Below are positions 1 through 7,638 of a stretch of DNA of 64,000 bases, in pieces (positions within the stretch are counted from its first letter, which is position 1; the number at the start of each line of letters is the position of its first letter). Below the pieces are notes generated by a model, which saw nothing but the letters and a program-made list of their open reading frames with translations, had not been told where the DNA came from and did no database searches. The stretch comes from Cacconaster sp033811195 (GTDB taxonomy: Bacteria; Bacteroidota; Bacteroidia; Bacteroidales; UBA932). The position numbers were made by a program, and so were the translations under genes. The stretch is from NCBI GenBank assembly GCA_033811195.1, contig JAPXOZ010000009.1, positions 1-64,000 of the forward strand, in the 5' to 3' direction.

Positions 1-140
1 TCTGAGTTCTGAGTTCTGAGTTCTGAGTTCTGAGTTCTGAGTTCTGAGTTCTGAGTTCTGAGTTCTGAGTTCTGAGTTCTGAGTTCTGAGTTCTGAGTTC
101 TGAGTTCTGAGTTCTGAGTTCTGAGTTCTGAGTTTTAAGT
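1..140 (+). repeat. Heptanucleotide tandem array (TCTGAGT)n
   Basis: Nineteen exact head-to-tail copies of TCTGAGT fill bases 1-133, followed by one decayed unit (TTTAAGT, 134-140). The array starts at or before the left edge, so its true length is unknown. It stops one base before the ATG at 142, leaving no room for a promoter between array and gene. Read on the plus strand, the unit meets TGA within 21 nt in every frame, because 7 and 3 are coprime; on the minus strand it has no stop. Related arrays lie at 1309, 4358, 22192 and 31837. Confidence 0.97.
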
Positions 141-141
141 T

Positions 142-621
142 ATGAATAGAGTTTTAAAATCATTCACCTTAATCCTATTTCTTGGACTGCTGCCGAGCTG
201 TGAAAGGGAGAATGGAAAATTTCACCTGGATTCCATTAAATCCGACAAATATTATTCAAAGGAGATTATTCCAACTGATTTTCTAAATATTTACGGAAAA
301 TGGAAATTATATGACATATCATGTGGATTCAGTGGGAGCGGATACGAACCTGACTACGATTATTTAAAGATTAAAAGTATAGGAATTTATGGGCTTGTCA
401 GGAATAATCAGCTGTTCGAGTATGGCAAAATTGAGCTCTATACATTCGACAATAACACTTTAGGATTTTTACAAATAAGACTGATCCCTGATTCTTTAGT
501 TGGAAAAAAATCGAATATGTATCCGCATGAGAAATATATCGAATTACGTGGAAATGATTTGTTAAATCTATTCTCCCCATGCTGTGATCTATACAATTAT
601 CATTACAAAAGGGTTAAATAA
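142..621 (+). CDS. Putative lipoprotein of unknown function
   Basis: The 159-residue protein begins with a short basic region, a hydrophobic stretch and a lipobox ending LLPSC, so Cys20 is the expected lipidation site and the mature protein should sit in the outer or inner membrane facing the periplasm. The mature part is rich in Tyr, Asn, Asp and Lys and has no motif I recognise. The gene looks AT-richer than its neighbours. Its ATG follows the heptanucleotide array almost directly, so its promoter must lie inside or beyond the array. No terminator is visible after it. I assign no function; it could be a recent acquisition. Confidence 0.7.
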   Translation: MNRVLKSFTLILFLGLLPSCERENGKFHLDSIKSDKYYSKEIIPTDFLNIYGKWKLYDISCGFSGSGYEPDYDYLKIKSIGIYGLVRNNQLFEYGKIELYTFDNNTLGFLQIRLIPDSLVGKKSNMYPHEKYIELRGNDLLNLFSPCCDLYNYHYKRVK

Positions 622-685
622 CAACCTAAAAAACACCGCCACAAGTAACTCTGGCCAATAATCTGATAATTTACCGAATATTGGG

Positions 686-732
686 CTTGATTTTGTCCTC
701 ATCATTTATTATATTTGAAATTATTTCAAATA
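686..732 (+). promoter_or_regulatory. Promoter with overlapping 9-bp palindrome upstream of DUF805 gene
   Basis: CTTG (686-689), 20 nt, then TATATTTG (710-717) matches the Bacteroidetes -33/-7 consensus. A perfect inverted repeat, TATTTGAAA (712-720) and TTTCAAATA (724-732) with a 3-nt spacer, overlaps the -7 element, so it could be an operator or a hairpin at the mRNA 5' end. A 33-codon reading frame starts at ATG 733 and ends at 834, overlapping the next start codon. Confidence 0.55.
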
Positions 733-817
733 ATGAATGTGGAGACCGGAAACCACTTAAAAAACGGGGCGGAACTGAAAAGCCAAACGAGTAAGAGTAC
801 TAAAACACTTAAACATT

Positions 818-1177
818 ATGAAATGGTTTGTTAAATGTATTAAACAGTACGCTGATTTTGGCGGAAGAGCAAGAAGAACAGAGTTTTGGATGTTCGTATT
901 ATTCAATTTTATTTTCGGTATTGTTGCATCACTTATTGATAGAGCTATAGGGTTTAAATTAGGTGTTATGCAAATCGGAATTATTGGTCTTCTCTATTCA
1001 CTCGCTGTTTTGATTCCCGGATTAGCTGTTGGCGTAAGACGTCTTCACGACACGGGAAAAAGCGGTTGGATGATTTTAATCAATTTGATTCCATTTATCG
1101 GCTGGATTTGGTTTATAGTTTTAATGGTAAAAGACAGCCAACCGGGAGAGAACAAATACGGTGCATACCCCAAATGA
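818..1177 (+). CDS. DUF805 family inner-membrane protein
   Basis: A 119-residue integral membrane protein. It has the DUF805 pattern: an N-terminal segment with YADFGGRARRTEFW, three hydrophobic segments (about residues 24-42, 50-72 and 90-106), the VGVRRLHDTGKSGW motif before the last segment, and a short charged C-terminus. The length is normal for the family (110-150). Function is unknown; these proteins are common single-gene units in many bacteria. It has its own promoter at 686-717 and a strong terminator at 1231, so it is probably monocistronic. A short upstream frame (733-834) overlaps its start and might affect translation. Confidence 0.92.
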   Translation: MKWFVKCIKQYADFGGRARRTEFWMFVLFNFIFGIVASLIDRAIGFKLGVMQIGIIGLLYSLAVLIPGLAVGVRRLHDTGKSGWMILINLIPFIGWIWFIVLMVKDSQPGENKYGAYPK

Positions 1178-1230
1178 TCCACAACCTGAACAGAAACAAT
1201 CAGCACATAACATTAGTTATATAAAAGACT

Positions 1231-1272
1231 AGGGCGACTAAAAAAAGATAGTCGCCCTCTTTTTGTTTTTGT
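1231..1272 (+). terminator. Rho-independent terminator after DUF805 gene
   Basis: A perfect 10-bp stem, AGGGCGACTA (1231-1240) with TAGTCGCCCT (1249-1258), has an A-rich 8-nt loop and is followed by CTTTTTGTTTTTG. It ends the DUF805 transcript and separates it from the convergent fucosidase gene. Confidence 0.9.
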
Positions 1273-1308
1273 TTTAGTGGAAATATGGGAATAGCTACTG
1301 GCCGTTAT

Positions 1309-1357
1309 AACTCAAAACTAACTCTATACTCCATACTTAGAACTCGGAACTAACTCA
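1309..1357 (-). repeat. Degenerate heptad array at the fucosidase 3' end
   Basis: Seven consecutive heptads in strict register (AACTCAA, AACTAAC, TCTATAC, TCCATAC, TTAGAAC, TCGGAAC, TAACTCA) run from 1309 to 1357. The last three bases (TCA) are the complement of the fucosidase stop codon, so the array touches the coding sequence with no spacer. It is a decayed relative of the arrays at 1 and 4358. Confidence 0.75.
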
Positions 1358-2725
1358 CATCTCCACCTTAATTATACAATCCGGCGTATCATCAAGCATC
1401 GCCTCTGGTATTGTCACAAAAAGGCCTTCGGGACAGCGACGGAAAGGAATTGAGGTGCCATATTCAAGTGAAACAATTCTGCGAATCTTCGGAATTCCAT
1501 CACAAGGAATGAAAATGCGTATGCCGCCATCAACAGCTACACCACTCTTACTCGAAGCGAGATCATTCGGAAACACATGAATGTAAAGGGTGGAAGGGTA
1601 TCCATCTTTAGTGACCGATTTGCTATGTGTAACCACTCCCCATGGCTGTGGCGGAACCAGAGTAGCGCGTGTGTCGTATATTGACTCGCCATTTTTAGAG
1701 AGCCACTCCCCCATTATTGACAATCTCTCCAGAGCAGCGGCAGGGATGCGTCCATCGGGTTGAGGGCCAACATTGAGCAGAAGATTGGCATTTCTACCTG
1801 CAGTATAGGCCAAATAACGGATAAGTTCTGGAGCACTCGTGTAGTTTTGGTCTTTAATGCGGTAGCCCCAAGAGTTATTCATAGTCTGGCATGTCTCCAG
1901 AGGGAGATTTTCACTTACTCCTCCCTGCATTAATCCTATTTTATTTTCACCCGGTACATCCCGTTCGAATATCTGAATATCCTCACCCTCAAAAGGATCA
2001 AGGTGATGATTGTTTCCAATAAGACAATCGCTTTGAAGCGATTTAATCAGCGGATAGAGTGTATCATAACGCCAATCAAATTCTACCGGATCCTCTTCAT
2101 GATCCCAATGGCCGTCGAGCCAAATACAGCCTATCTTACCATATTGTGTCAGTAATTCCGTCAATTGTGCGTACATAAAGTTGAAATAGTTATCTATGGG
2201 CTGCTGAGGGCCTCTGCCACATTCCCTCCCTGTACGACCACGCGGATAATCTTCTCTGCGCCAATCTAAAGTGGAGTAGTAGAAATGAAGCTGAATGCCT
2301 TGTTTTTCACATTCCTGCGCCAACTCCTTTAGTACATCACGGCCGAAAGGGGTAGCATCCGTGATGTTGTAATCCGATTGAGCGGTATCCCACATCGAGA
2401 AACCGTCGTGATGGCGCGAAGTGATGCAGATGTAGCGAGCTCCTGCATCTTTGATTGAGGAGACCCACTGTTTCGCGTCAAAGTGCAAAGGATAAAAGGC
2501 ACCGGCAAGTTTTTCATATTCTTTCCAGTGGAGATCCTGATTTTGCATTACCCATTCGCCCTGTCCCAGCATACTGTAGATGCCCCAGTGAATGAATACG
2601 CCGAATCTCATATCCGAAAAATGCTCTTGAGCCGGAGTCAGGATACTATTTTTCCGAATCTGTGGTTGTGCAAAAATGCTCCCCGCAAAGAGAAGCAGAG
2701 CCGATAGAATTGATAAAAGTCTCAT
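1355..2725 (-). CDS. Secreted alpha-L-fucosidase (GH29)
   Basis: 456 residues with an N-terminal signal peptide of about 20 residues ending FAQ. GH29 landmarks appear in order: RFGVFIHWGIYS (about 40-51), ITSRHHDGFSMWDT (101-114), WLDGHW (202-207) with Asp204 in the position of the catalytic nucleophile, and LLLNVGPQPDG in the barrel C-terminal part, then a short beta domain. The family hydrolyses terminal L-fucose from glycans by a retaining mechanism; export suggests a periplasmic or surface role in glycan foraging. No SusC/SusD pair or sulfatase is nearby, so it is not in a typical polysaccharide utilisation locus. It is last in a minus-strand run of four genes, and its stop codon abuts a heptad array. 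Confidence 0.95.
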   Translation of the reverse strand: MRLLSILSALLLFAGSIFAQPQIRKNSILTPAQEHFSDMRFGVFIHWGIYSMLGQGEWVMQNQDLHWKEYEKLAGAFYPLHFDAKQWVSSIKDAGARYICITSRHHDGFSMWDTAQSDYNITDATPFGRDVLKELAQECEKQGIQLHFYYSTLDWRREDYPRGRTGRECGRGPQQPIDNYFNFMYAQLTELLTQYGKIGCIWLDGHWDHEEDPVEFDWRYDTLYPLIKSLQSDCLIGNNHHLDPFEGEDIQIFERDVPGENKIGLMQGGVSENLPLETCQTMNNSWGYRIKDQNYTSAPELIRYLAYTAGRNANLLLNVGPQPDGRIPAAALERLSIMGEWLSKNGESIYDTRATLVPPQPWGVVTHSKSVTKDGYPSTLYIHVFPNDLASSKSGVAVDGGIRIFIPCDGIPKIRRIVSLEYGTSIPFRRCPEGLFVTIPEAMLDDTPDCIIKVEM

Positions 2726-2777
2726 AATTCACAAAATTTGGAGGTGAATATAATACTTTTTTAGGGTTTAAGGAAAA

Positions 2778-3245
2778 TCAAATGAAACCTAAATCAGCCA
2801 AAAGAGCATCACAACCCTCATTGACATCATCCCATGTTGCTTGAAAATCACCGGTGTACCAAGGATCCGCGATATTGCGAGAATGTTCCGTATAGTCGAG
2901 CAAAAGCCGGATTTTCCCGTCGGAATCGCCTCCAAAGGCGCGATACATATCACGAATGTTTGATGAGTCCATCCCTATGATAAGATCATAATAAGCGTAA
3001 TCTTCGGGAACTATCTGGCGAGAATATTTTCCTTGACAACCGATACCGTGCCGTTTAAGCATTTCCCTTGCCGGCGGATAAACAGGATTACCGCGTTCTT
3101 CGTCGCTCGTAGCGGCAGATGCAATTTCAAACCTATCTGCCACACCAAGTGCTACGACCTTGTATTTCATAATAAATTCAGCCATTGGGCTGCGGCAAAT
3201 ATTGCCAAGACAAACAAATAATATCTTAAAAACTTTCTTTTCCAT
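2778..3245 (-). CDS. Low-molecular-weight protein-tyrosine phosphatase
   Basis: 155 residues from the ATG at 3245. The longer frame to 3278 would overlap the upstream gene and add an unrelated N-terminus, whereas ATG 3245 lies 4 nt after that gene's stop. The P-loop signature CLGNICR (Cys12 to Arg18) followed by SPMAE is intact, and the general-acid Asp lies in ADPWYTGDF (Asp127). These cytoplasmic enzymes dephosphorylate phosphotyrosine or act on small phosphorylated ligands. Here there is no tyrosine-kinase or capsule gene beside it, so the substrate is open. It is probably cotranscribed with the NamZ-like gene. Confidence 0.95.
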   Translation of the reverse strand: MEKKVFKILFVCLGNICRSPMAEFIMKYKVVALGVADRFEIASAATSDEERGNPVYPPAREMLKRHGIGCQGKYSRQIVPEDYAYYDLIIGMDSSNIRDMYRAFGGDSDGKIRLLLDYTEHSRNIADPWYTGDFQATWDDVNEGCDALLADLGFI

Positions 3246-3249
3246 ATTT

Positions 3250-4353
3250 TCATTTAACACGCCAGGGGGAATCACCATAAAGCAGATATTTCTTCACTTT
3301 ACGAAGCCATTTCTGCTCCTCCGTCTTAATATGTTCACTGGTCAATTCCCAATCAATTTCGCCGGTAATATAACTAAAAAGCATATTATCTTGAAGTAAC
3401 TGTTCTAGTCCGTTGTATTCAAACTCTTCAGGAAACTGCTCACGTACAAAGCGTATTAAACGAAGAGCGTGGTTGAGTGCATGATAGGTGTGTCCCGGGA
3501 TAAACATCAGATGAAATCCGAAACAAACCTCATCTTTCCAGATACCATAGGCAGGCTCAAATCTGCACCATCTTATGTAAAGACTATCATCGTAGAGCGG
3601 ATTGCTCGGATCATTCCAATTCTTGTAGCCTTTTTCCCTGTTAAAATCATAAAGCGGCTCCATAAAAGGCGCTCCAAATTGCTCAAACGGGCGTGTAGTA
3701 CCATGACCGTAACTGACATTAGTTCCCATCCAAAGGCACTGACCGCTATAGAAATGGGATGTAAAGAGTCCGGCAAAATCGGAAAACGGAGGAATACTCC
3801 ATGGCATCAGATCTTTGTTGACCTGCTCCGCCTCCGCCGAAATGATATGCAGATGAAATTTTGCGCTCAGCTCATAATAAAAGAAATTGGCAATCTCACC
3901 GAAAGTAAGTCCGTGCCTATGCGGAAGGCCCATCACCCCCATAGTTCCCTCCACCTGACGACCGGAGGAATTGATCTTGTCGATCACATAAATGGATATA
4001 TCGCTATCTGAGCGATGAAGGTCATAGAAGAGATTGAGCAGTGTGCGAGTAAATGTACAATACCTGGAACCAACATCCTGTAGCTCTATAATCAGCGCAT
4101 CAATATCCTGAAGTTTCTCCACAGGAACGGAGTCGCCGATTTCAATCATCTCGACGCCGGGACAGCACTCACCATATAATGAATGTTCCGGCATAAAAAG
4201 GCGCACCAGATTTCTTTCGCGAGCAATGGCTTCAAAGTGGTATTCCCCTTTATCAGGATGCCATGCCACCTGGTTGCATAGCATACCCAACCTACCCTCC
4301 TTAAGTACAAGGTCGGGTTGCTCGAAAAGAGGTGTGGTACGGAAAGAAAACAT
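3250..4353 (-). CDS. DUF1343 / NamZ-like exo-beta-N-acetylmuramidase (GH171)
   Basis: 367 residues of the DUF1343 family, whose characterised member NamZ removes MurNAc from the non-reducing end of peptidoglycan fragments. Family blocks are visible: GRLGMLCNQVAW (20-31), RLFMPEHSLYGE (51-62), ALIIELQDVGSRYCTF (86-101) and IYVIDKINSSGRQVEGT. Many relatives are secreted; this one has no signal peptide, which suggests cytoplasmic action on imported muropeptides. It follows glmM on the same strand, with a heptad array filling the gap between them. With the kinase and nucleotidyltransferase at 59-61 kb it could supply MurNAc for recycling, which is inference. Confidence 0.88.
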   Translation of the reverse strand: MFSFRTTPLFEQPDLVLKEGRLGMLCNQVAWHPDKGEYHFEAIARERNLVRLFMPEHSLYGECCPGVEMIEIGDSVPVEKLQDIDALIIELQDVGSRYCTFTRTLLNLFYDLHRSDSDISIYVIDKINSSGRQVEGTMGVMGLPHRHGLTFGEIANFFYYELSAKFHLHIISAEAEQVNKDLMPWSIPPFSDFAGLFTSHFYSGQCLWMGTNVSYGHGTTRPFEQFGAPFMEPLYDFNREKGYKNWNDPSNPLYDDSLYIRWCRFEPAYGIWKDEVCFGFHLMFIPGHTYHALNHALRLIRFVREQFPEEFEYNGLEQLLQDNMLFSYITGEIDWELTSEHIKTEEQKWLRKVKKYLLYGDSPWRVK

Positions 4354-4357
4354 TTTA

Positions 4358-4434
4358 TAGTGTGTAGTGGGTAGTTTGTAGTAGGTAGTTACTCGGAACT
4401 CAGAACTCAGAACTCAGAACTCAGAACTCTAATT
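4358..4434. repeat. Bipartite heptad array between glmM and the NamZ-like gene
   Basis: Eleven heptads in one register. Four plus-oriented units come first (TAGTGTG, TAGTGGG, TAGTTTG, TAGTAGG), then a junction unit TAGTTAC, then minus-oriented TCGGAAC, four exact TCAGAAC copies (4400-4427) and TCTAATT. The array fills the space from 4 nt upstream of the NamZ-like start codon to the glmM stop, and runs about 25 nt into glmM. Confidence 0.9.
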
Positions 4435-5795
4435 ACTTCTTGTGCAAGGGCTTCTGCGGCTGTTTCGGTTGGGGCCTCTGCATAGATTCTGATAATTGGT
4501 TCAGTATTGGATTTGCGCAGTACAAACCATTTCTTCTCCACATCAAAGTCTACTCTCAGACCATCGATGGTTGTTATATGCTCGGCTGAATAATGCTTCT
4601 CTACTGCCTCAATGAGTGAATCGATCACTGCAGGATCGGAGATCTCTATCTTATTTTTTGATAAGAAATAATCGGGATAAGTTGCACGTAGGGCACTTGC
4701 AGAGAGCTTTTTCTGAGCCATAAGGCTTAGGAAGAGGGCTGTTCCAATGAGCGCGTCGCGGCCATAATGAAAATCGGGAACGATAACACCACCGTTACCC
4801 TCTCCACCGATGACAGCATTGACCTGTTGCATCATGGTGGATGCATTAACCTCACCAACCGCACAGGAATAATATTGACAGCCGTGAGCCTCAGTCACAT
4901 CCTTAAGAGCTCTAGAAGAGGAGATATTGGAGACAGTCGGGCCCTTTCTATGCGATAAAATATAGTCAGCGACAGCCACGAGGGTATATTCCTCGCCAAA
5001 CGCCTCCCCATTCTCAGAGATGAAAGCGAGACGATCCACATCCGGATCCACTGCAACTCCAAGATCGGCTCCACCGGCAACAACTGCAGCGGAAAGATCT
5101 GTAAGATTTGAGGGAACCGGCTCGGGATTGTGTGCAAACCGGCCGTTAGGCTCACCGTTGATTGTAACACACTCCACTCCGAGCGCCTCGAAAAGTTTCG
5201 GCATCACTATACCTCCGACAGAATTGATGGCATCAAGAACCACCTTAAAACCTGCAGCTCTGATAGCTTTTAGATCCACGAGAGAATATGATAAAACAGC
5301 ATTTATATGTGCCTGAGTAAAGTCTTTTTGCTCCATCTGACCGATAGAATCTACATCCTTATAATCAAAATCATTGGACTCGGCGACATTCAGCAGGGCA
5401 GCACCCTCTTCCGCCGTCAGAAACTCACCCTTCTCGTTGAGAAGCTTGAGAGCGTTCCACTGCTTAGGATTGTGCGAGGCGGTGAGAATTATACCTCCAT
5501 CAGCCTTCTCAAATATCACTGCCATTTCAGTGGTCGGCGTAGATGCCAACCCCGCATTCACAACATCAATCCCGCAAGCCATAAGTGTACCGCAAACGAT
5601 AGAGTCAACCATCTCACCGGAGATGCGGGCATCTCGCCCTAAGACCACCTTAAAGCGCTTTTTTGATGGAAATTTCCTTTGGAGCTGACGCGCATAAGCT
5701 GAGGTGAATTTGACGATGTCAACCGGGGTCAATGCATCGCCCGGAGCACCTCCTATAGTTCCTCTAATGCCTGAAATTGATTTGATTAGTGTCAT
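4407..5795 (-). CDS. glmM: Phosphoglucosamine mutase
   Basis: 462 residues with all four phosphohexomutase signatures: the phosphoserine loop TASHNP (Ser107), the metal loop DPDVDR (Asp250, Asp252, Asp254), the sugar-binding GEGNGG and the C-terminal phosphate-binding RKSNTEP. It interconverts glucosamine-6-P and glucosamine-1-P for UDP-GlcNAc synthesis in the cytoplasm. PMM/PGM specificity cannot be excluded from sequence, but the GEGNGG loop favours GlmM. The last seven residues (RVLSSEF) and the TGA stop are encoded by the 7-bp repeat array, which means the ancestral stop was lost or replaced by array sequence. It is divergent from rpmE2 and first in the minus-strand run. Confidence 0.95.
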   Translation of the reverse strand: MTLIKSISGIRGTIGGAPGDALTPVDIVKFTSAYARQLQRKFPSKKRFKVVLGRDARISGEMVDSIVCGTLMACGIDVVNAGLASTPTTEMAVIFEKADGGIILTASHNPKQWNALKLLNEKGEFLTAEEGAALLNVAESNDFDYKDVDSIGQMEQKDFTQAHINAVLSYSLVDLKAIRAAGFKVVLDAINSVGGIVMPKLFEALGVECVTINGEPNGRFAHNPEPVPSNLTDLSAAVVAGGADLGVAVDPDVDRLAFISENGEAFGEEYTLVAVADYILSHRKGPTVSNISSSRALKDVTEAHGCQYYSCAVGEVNASTMMQQVNAVIGGEGNGGVIVPDFHYGRDALIGTALFLSLMAQKKLSASALRATYPDYFLSKNKIEISDPAVIDSLIEAVEKHYSAEHITTIDGLRVDFDVEKKWFVLRKSNTEPIIRIYAEAPTETAAEALAQEVIRVLSSEF

Positions 5796-5835
5796 TTGAT
5801 CAAAATAATTGTCTGTTTGGCCTAAAAATATTGGG

Positions 5836-5843
5836 CAAAGTTA
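5836..5843 (-). promoter_or_regulatory. Putative -7 element for glmM
   Basis: On the minus strand the bases read TAACTTTG, a match to TAnnTTTG, 41 nt before the glmM ATG. No good -33 TTTG sits at the expected distance, so this is a partial promoter match. Confidence 0.4.
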
Positions 5844-5860
5844 CAAAAAGCGGCAAAATA

Positions 5861-5892
5861 TTTGGTCATTCCCCAAATTATTTCTACTTTTG
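5861..5892 (+). promoter_or_regulatory. Consensus Bacteroidetes promoter for rpmE2
   Basis: TTTG (5861-5864), 20 nt, TACTTTTG (5885-5892) is a full consensus match. Transcription would start near 5899, giving a leader of roughly 30 nt before the ATG at 5932. Confidence 0.75.
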
Positions 5893-5931
5893 CAGCCCGA
5901 AAAAGATTTTAACAATAAATACACCGATAAG

Positions 5932-6183
5932 ATGAAAAAAGGTATACATCCCGAATCCTACCGTCTTGTAGCTTTCAAGGATATGTCAAATGACCATGTG
6001 TTCATCACACGCTCCTGCGTCAACACTAAGGAGACCCTTGAAGTTGACGGCGTTGAGTACCCCTTAGTAAAGGTCGAGATTTCCAATACTTCACATCCTT
6101 TCTATACCGGTAAGATGAAGCTTGTAGACACCGCAGGTCGTGTTGACAAGTTCTACAGCAGATACAAGAATAAGAAGAAATAA
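5932..6183 (+). CDS. rpmE2: 50S ribosomal protein L31 type B
   Basis: 83 residues from ATG 5932; the longer frame from 5809 would begin upstream of the promoter and is not credible. The sequence (MKKGIHPESYR, DMSNDHVFITRS, ISNTSHPFYTGK, DTAGRVDKFYSRY) is L31 type B. It lacks the four zinc-binding cysteines of the type A paralog, so it is the zinc-independent form. In many bacteria such forms are induced on zinc starvation, but several Bacteroidetes use it as their standard L31. It has a consensus promoter and its own terminator, so it is monocistronic. Confidence 0.97.
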   Translation: MKKGIHPESYRLVAFKDMSNDHVFITRSCVNTKETLEVDGVEYPLVKVEISNTSHPFYTGKMKLVDTAGRVDKFYSRYKNKKK

Positions 6184-6209
6184 GCCGCAAGGCGTTTTGT
6201 TTATATTTG

Positions 6210-6242
6210 AGGGGTGGCTTTCATAGGTCACCTTTCTTTTTT
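6210..6242 (+). terminator. Rho-independent terminator of rpmE2
   Basis: A 9-bp stem with three G-U pairs (6210-6218 with 6227-6235), an 8-nt loop and a run of six T residues (6237-6242). Its position argues against the TTG at 6207 as start of the next gene. Confidence 0.65.
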
Positions 6243-6260
6243 AAGCAGACAACAGCGATT

Positions 6261-6977
6261 GTGAAGGAGCTACTCACCAAATATGCACTTATGTACAACC
6301 GTCCCGAATTTTTCGAGACGGACCCGGTGATTTTTCCGAAAAAATTCGCACAATTGACACATTCCGGTAAAGCCTCCTTGCAGGATGTAGAAATCGCCGC
6401 CGTTATTTCAGCACATCTTGCCTGGGGAAGAAGAGATATGACTGTAAGGAATTGCAACAGAGCTTTCGACGAAATGCAGTGGCAGCCTTATCGCTATATT
6501 ATGGAAGGTGAGTGGCGTAATGAAAAAATTTCCCTTCACAGAACAGTCAAATGGAGTGACTTCGCAGCCATTTGTTTCAGACTTCGCGACTTCTACATGC
6601 AATACGACTCTCTCGAATCCCTTACTCCCGACCTTTTCAGAACTGAAATCTACGGTCAGAAAAGCGATCCAAAGGCAGCCAACAAGAAAATACACCTGCT
6701 AAGACGCTGGATGGTAAGAGATGACGGCATAATTGACCTCGGATTGTGGAAAAACAGCTCTCCTGCAGACCTTATCATACCGCTTGATGTTCACGTTCAC
6801 CGCACGGCCGCTATGCTCGGCATTACATCACGCAAAAGCACCGATTTATCAACAGCTTTGGAGATAACATCCTTTCTCAGGGAAATATTCCCCTCAGACC
6901 CTTGTAAAGGAGATTTTGCACTTTTCGGCTATGGTATTACACACAAAAAGGGAGAGAATAACGAGATTTGTTGTTGA
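6261..6977 (+). CDS. TIGR02757 (DUF2400) family protein
   Basis: 238 residues if the GTG at 6261 is used; ATG 6291 is the alternative, and a TTG at 6207 lies before the rpmE2 terminator. The protein matches TIGR02757, a Bacteroidetes-enriched family of about 250 residues. Recognisable blocks are YNRPEFFETDPVIFPKKF, IAAVISAHLAWGRRDM, PLDVHVHRTAAMLG and DPCKGDFALFGYGITH. The last two resemble the helix-hairpin-helix/DNA-glycosylase-like layout often noted for the family, but no activity is established. It looks complete. Confidence 0.88.
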   Translation: MKELLTKYALMYNRPEFFETDPVIFPKKFAQLTHSGKASLQDVEIAAVISAHLAWGRRDMTVRNCNRAFDEMQWQPYRYIMEGEWRNEKISLHRTVKWSDFAAICFRLRDFYMQYDSLESLTPDLFRTEIYGQKSDPKAANKKIHLLRRWMVRDDGIIDLGLWKNSSPADLIIPLDVHVHRTAAMLGITSRKSTDLSTALEITSFLREIFPSDPCKGDFALFGYGITHKKGENNEICC

Positions 6978-6994
6978 AAAAAAGAGGTATTTAA

Positions 6995-7027
6995 TTTGCC
7001 TATTACATATTTATTTTATTATTTTTG
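6995..7027 (+). promoter_or_regulatory. Consensus promoter for the zeta-like gene
   Basis: TTTG (6995-6998), 21 nt, TATTTTTG (7020-7027). A purine-rich GAGGTGAGG stretch at 7037-7045 precedes the ATG at 7048 and could act as a ribosome binding site. Confidence 0.65.
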
Positions 7028-7047
7028 TTTTCGATTGAGGTGAGGAT

Positions 7048-7638
7048 ATGCCTAGACTTTATATAATAGCAGGCTGCAACGGAGCAGGGAAAACCACCGC
7101 ATCCTACACGATATTGCCCGACATGCTCAATTGTGATGAGTTTGTCAATTCGGATGAGATTGCAAAGCGTTTGTCACCCAATAACCCCGAAGAGTCTGCC
7201 ATAAGGGCTAGCAGGTTGATGATGGAGAGGATTGAAGAGTTGATTGACAAAGGAGCAACCTTTGGAGTTGAGACTACTCTGGCTACCAGGACACTTGTAA
7301 GGGTAATAGCCGAAGCACAGCAAAAGGGCTACATAGTGACTCTGGTCTTTTTTTGGCTCAAAATGCCTGAACTGGCTGTAGAAAGGGTAAAACTCCGGGT
7401 TGAAGCTGGTGGACACTATGTACCCGAAGCCACCATCCGCAGACGCTATGACGTGGGCATCAGAAACCTTTTCAATCTCTATATTCCGGTGTGCGATTAC
7501 TGGATAATGATAGATAATTCCAACAATCCGAGTAATATCATTGCCGAAGGTGGAACGAATGTTGTGACTAAAATACATAATAAAACCTTATATAACCTAC
7601 TAATCAATTATGAGCGAACTGGAGACGAGAGAACTTAG
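7048..7638 (+). CDS. Zeta-toxin-like P-loop kinase
   Basis: 196 residues. Walker A is GCNGAGKT (9-16), followed by NSDEIAKRLSP and an ETTLATRT segment, as in the zeta-toxin/COG4185 'predicted ABC-type ATPase' group. Zeta toxins phosphorylate UDP-GlcNAc and block wall synthesis; many chromosomal COG4185 proteins are untested and may phosphorylate other metabolites. It is followed, with a 29-bp overlap, by a 52-codon frame and then a terminator, so the two form one transcriptional unit. The small partner is a candidate antitoxin or regulator, although epsilon antitoxins are larger and usually upstream. Confidence 0.82.
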   Translation: MPRLYIIAGCNGAGKTTASYTILPDMLNCDEFVNSDEIAKRLSPNNPEESAIRASRLMMERIEELIDKGATFGVETTLATRTLVRVIAEAQQKGYIVTLVFFWLKMPELAVERVKLRVEAGGHYVPEATIRRRYDVGIRNLFNLYIPVCDYWIMIDNSNNPSNIIAEGGTNVVTKIHNKTLYNLLINYERTGDERT

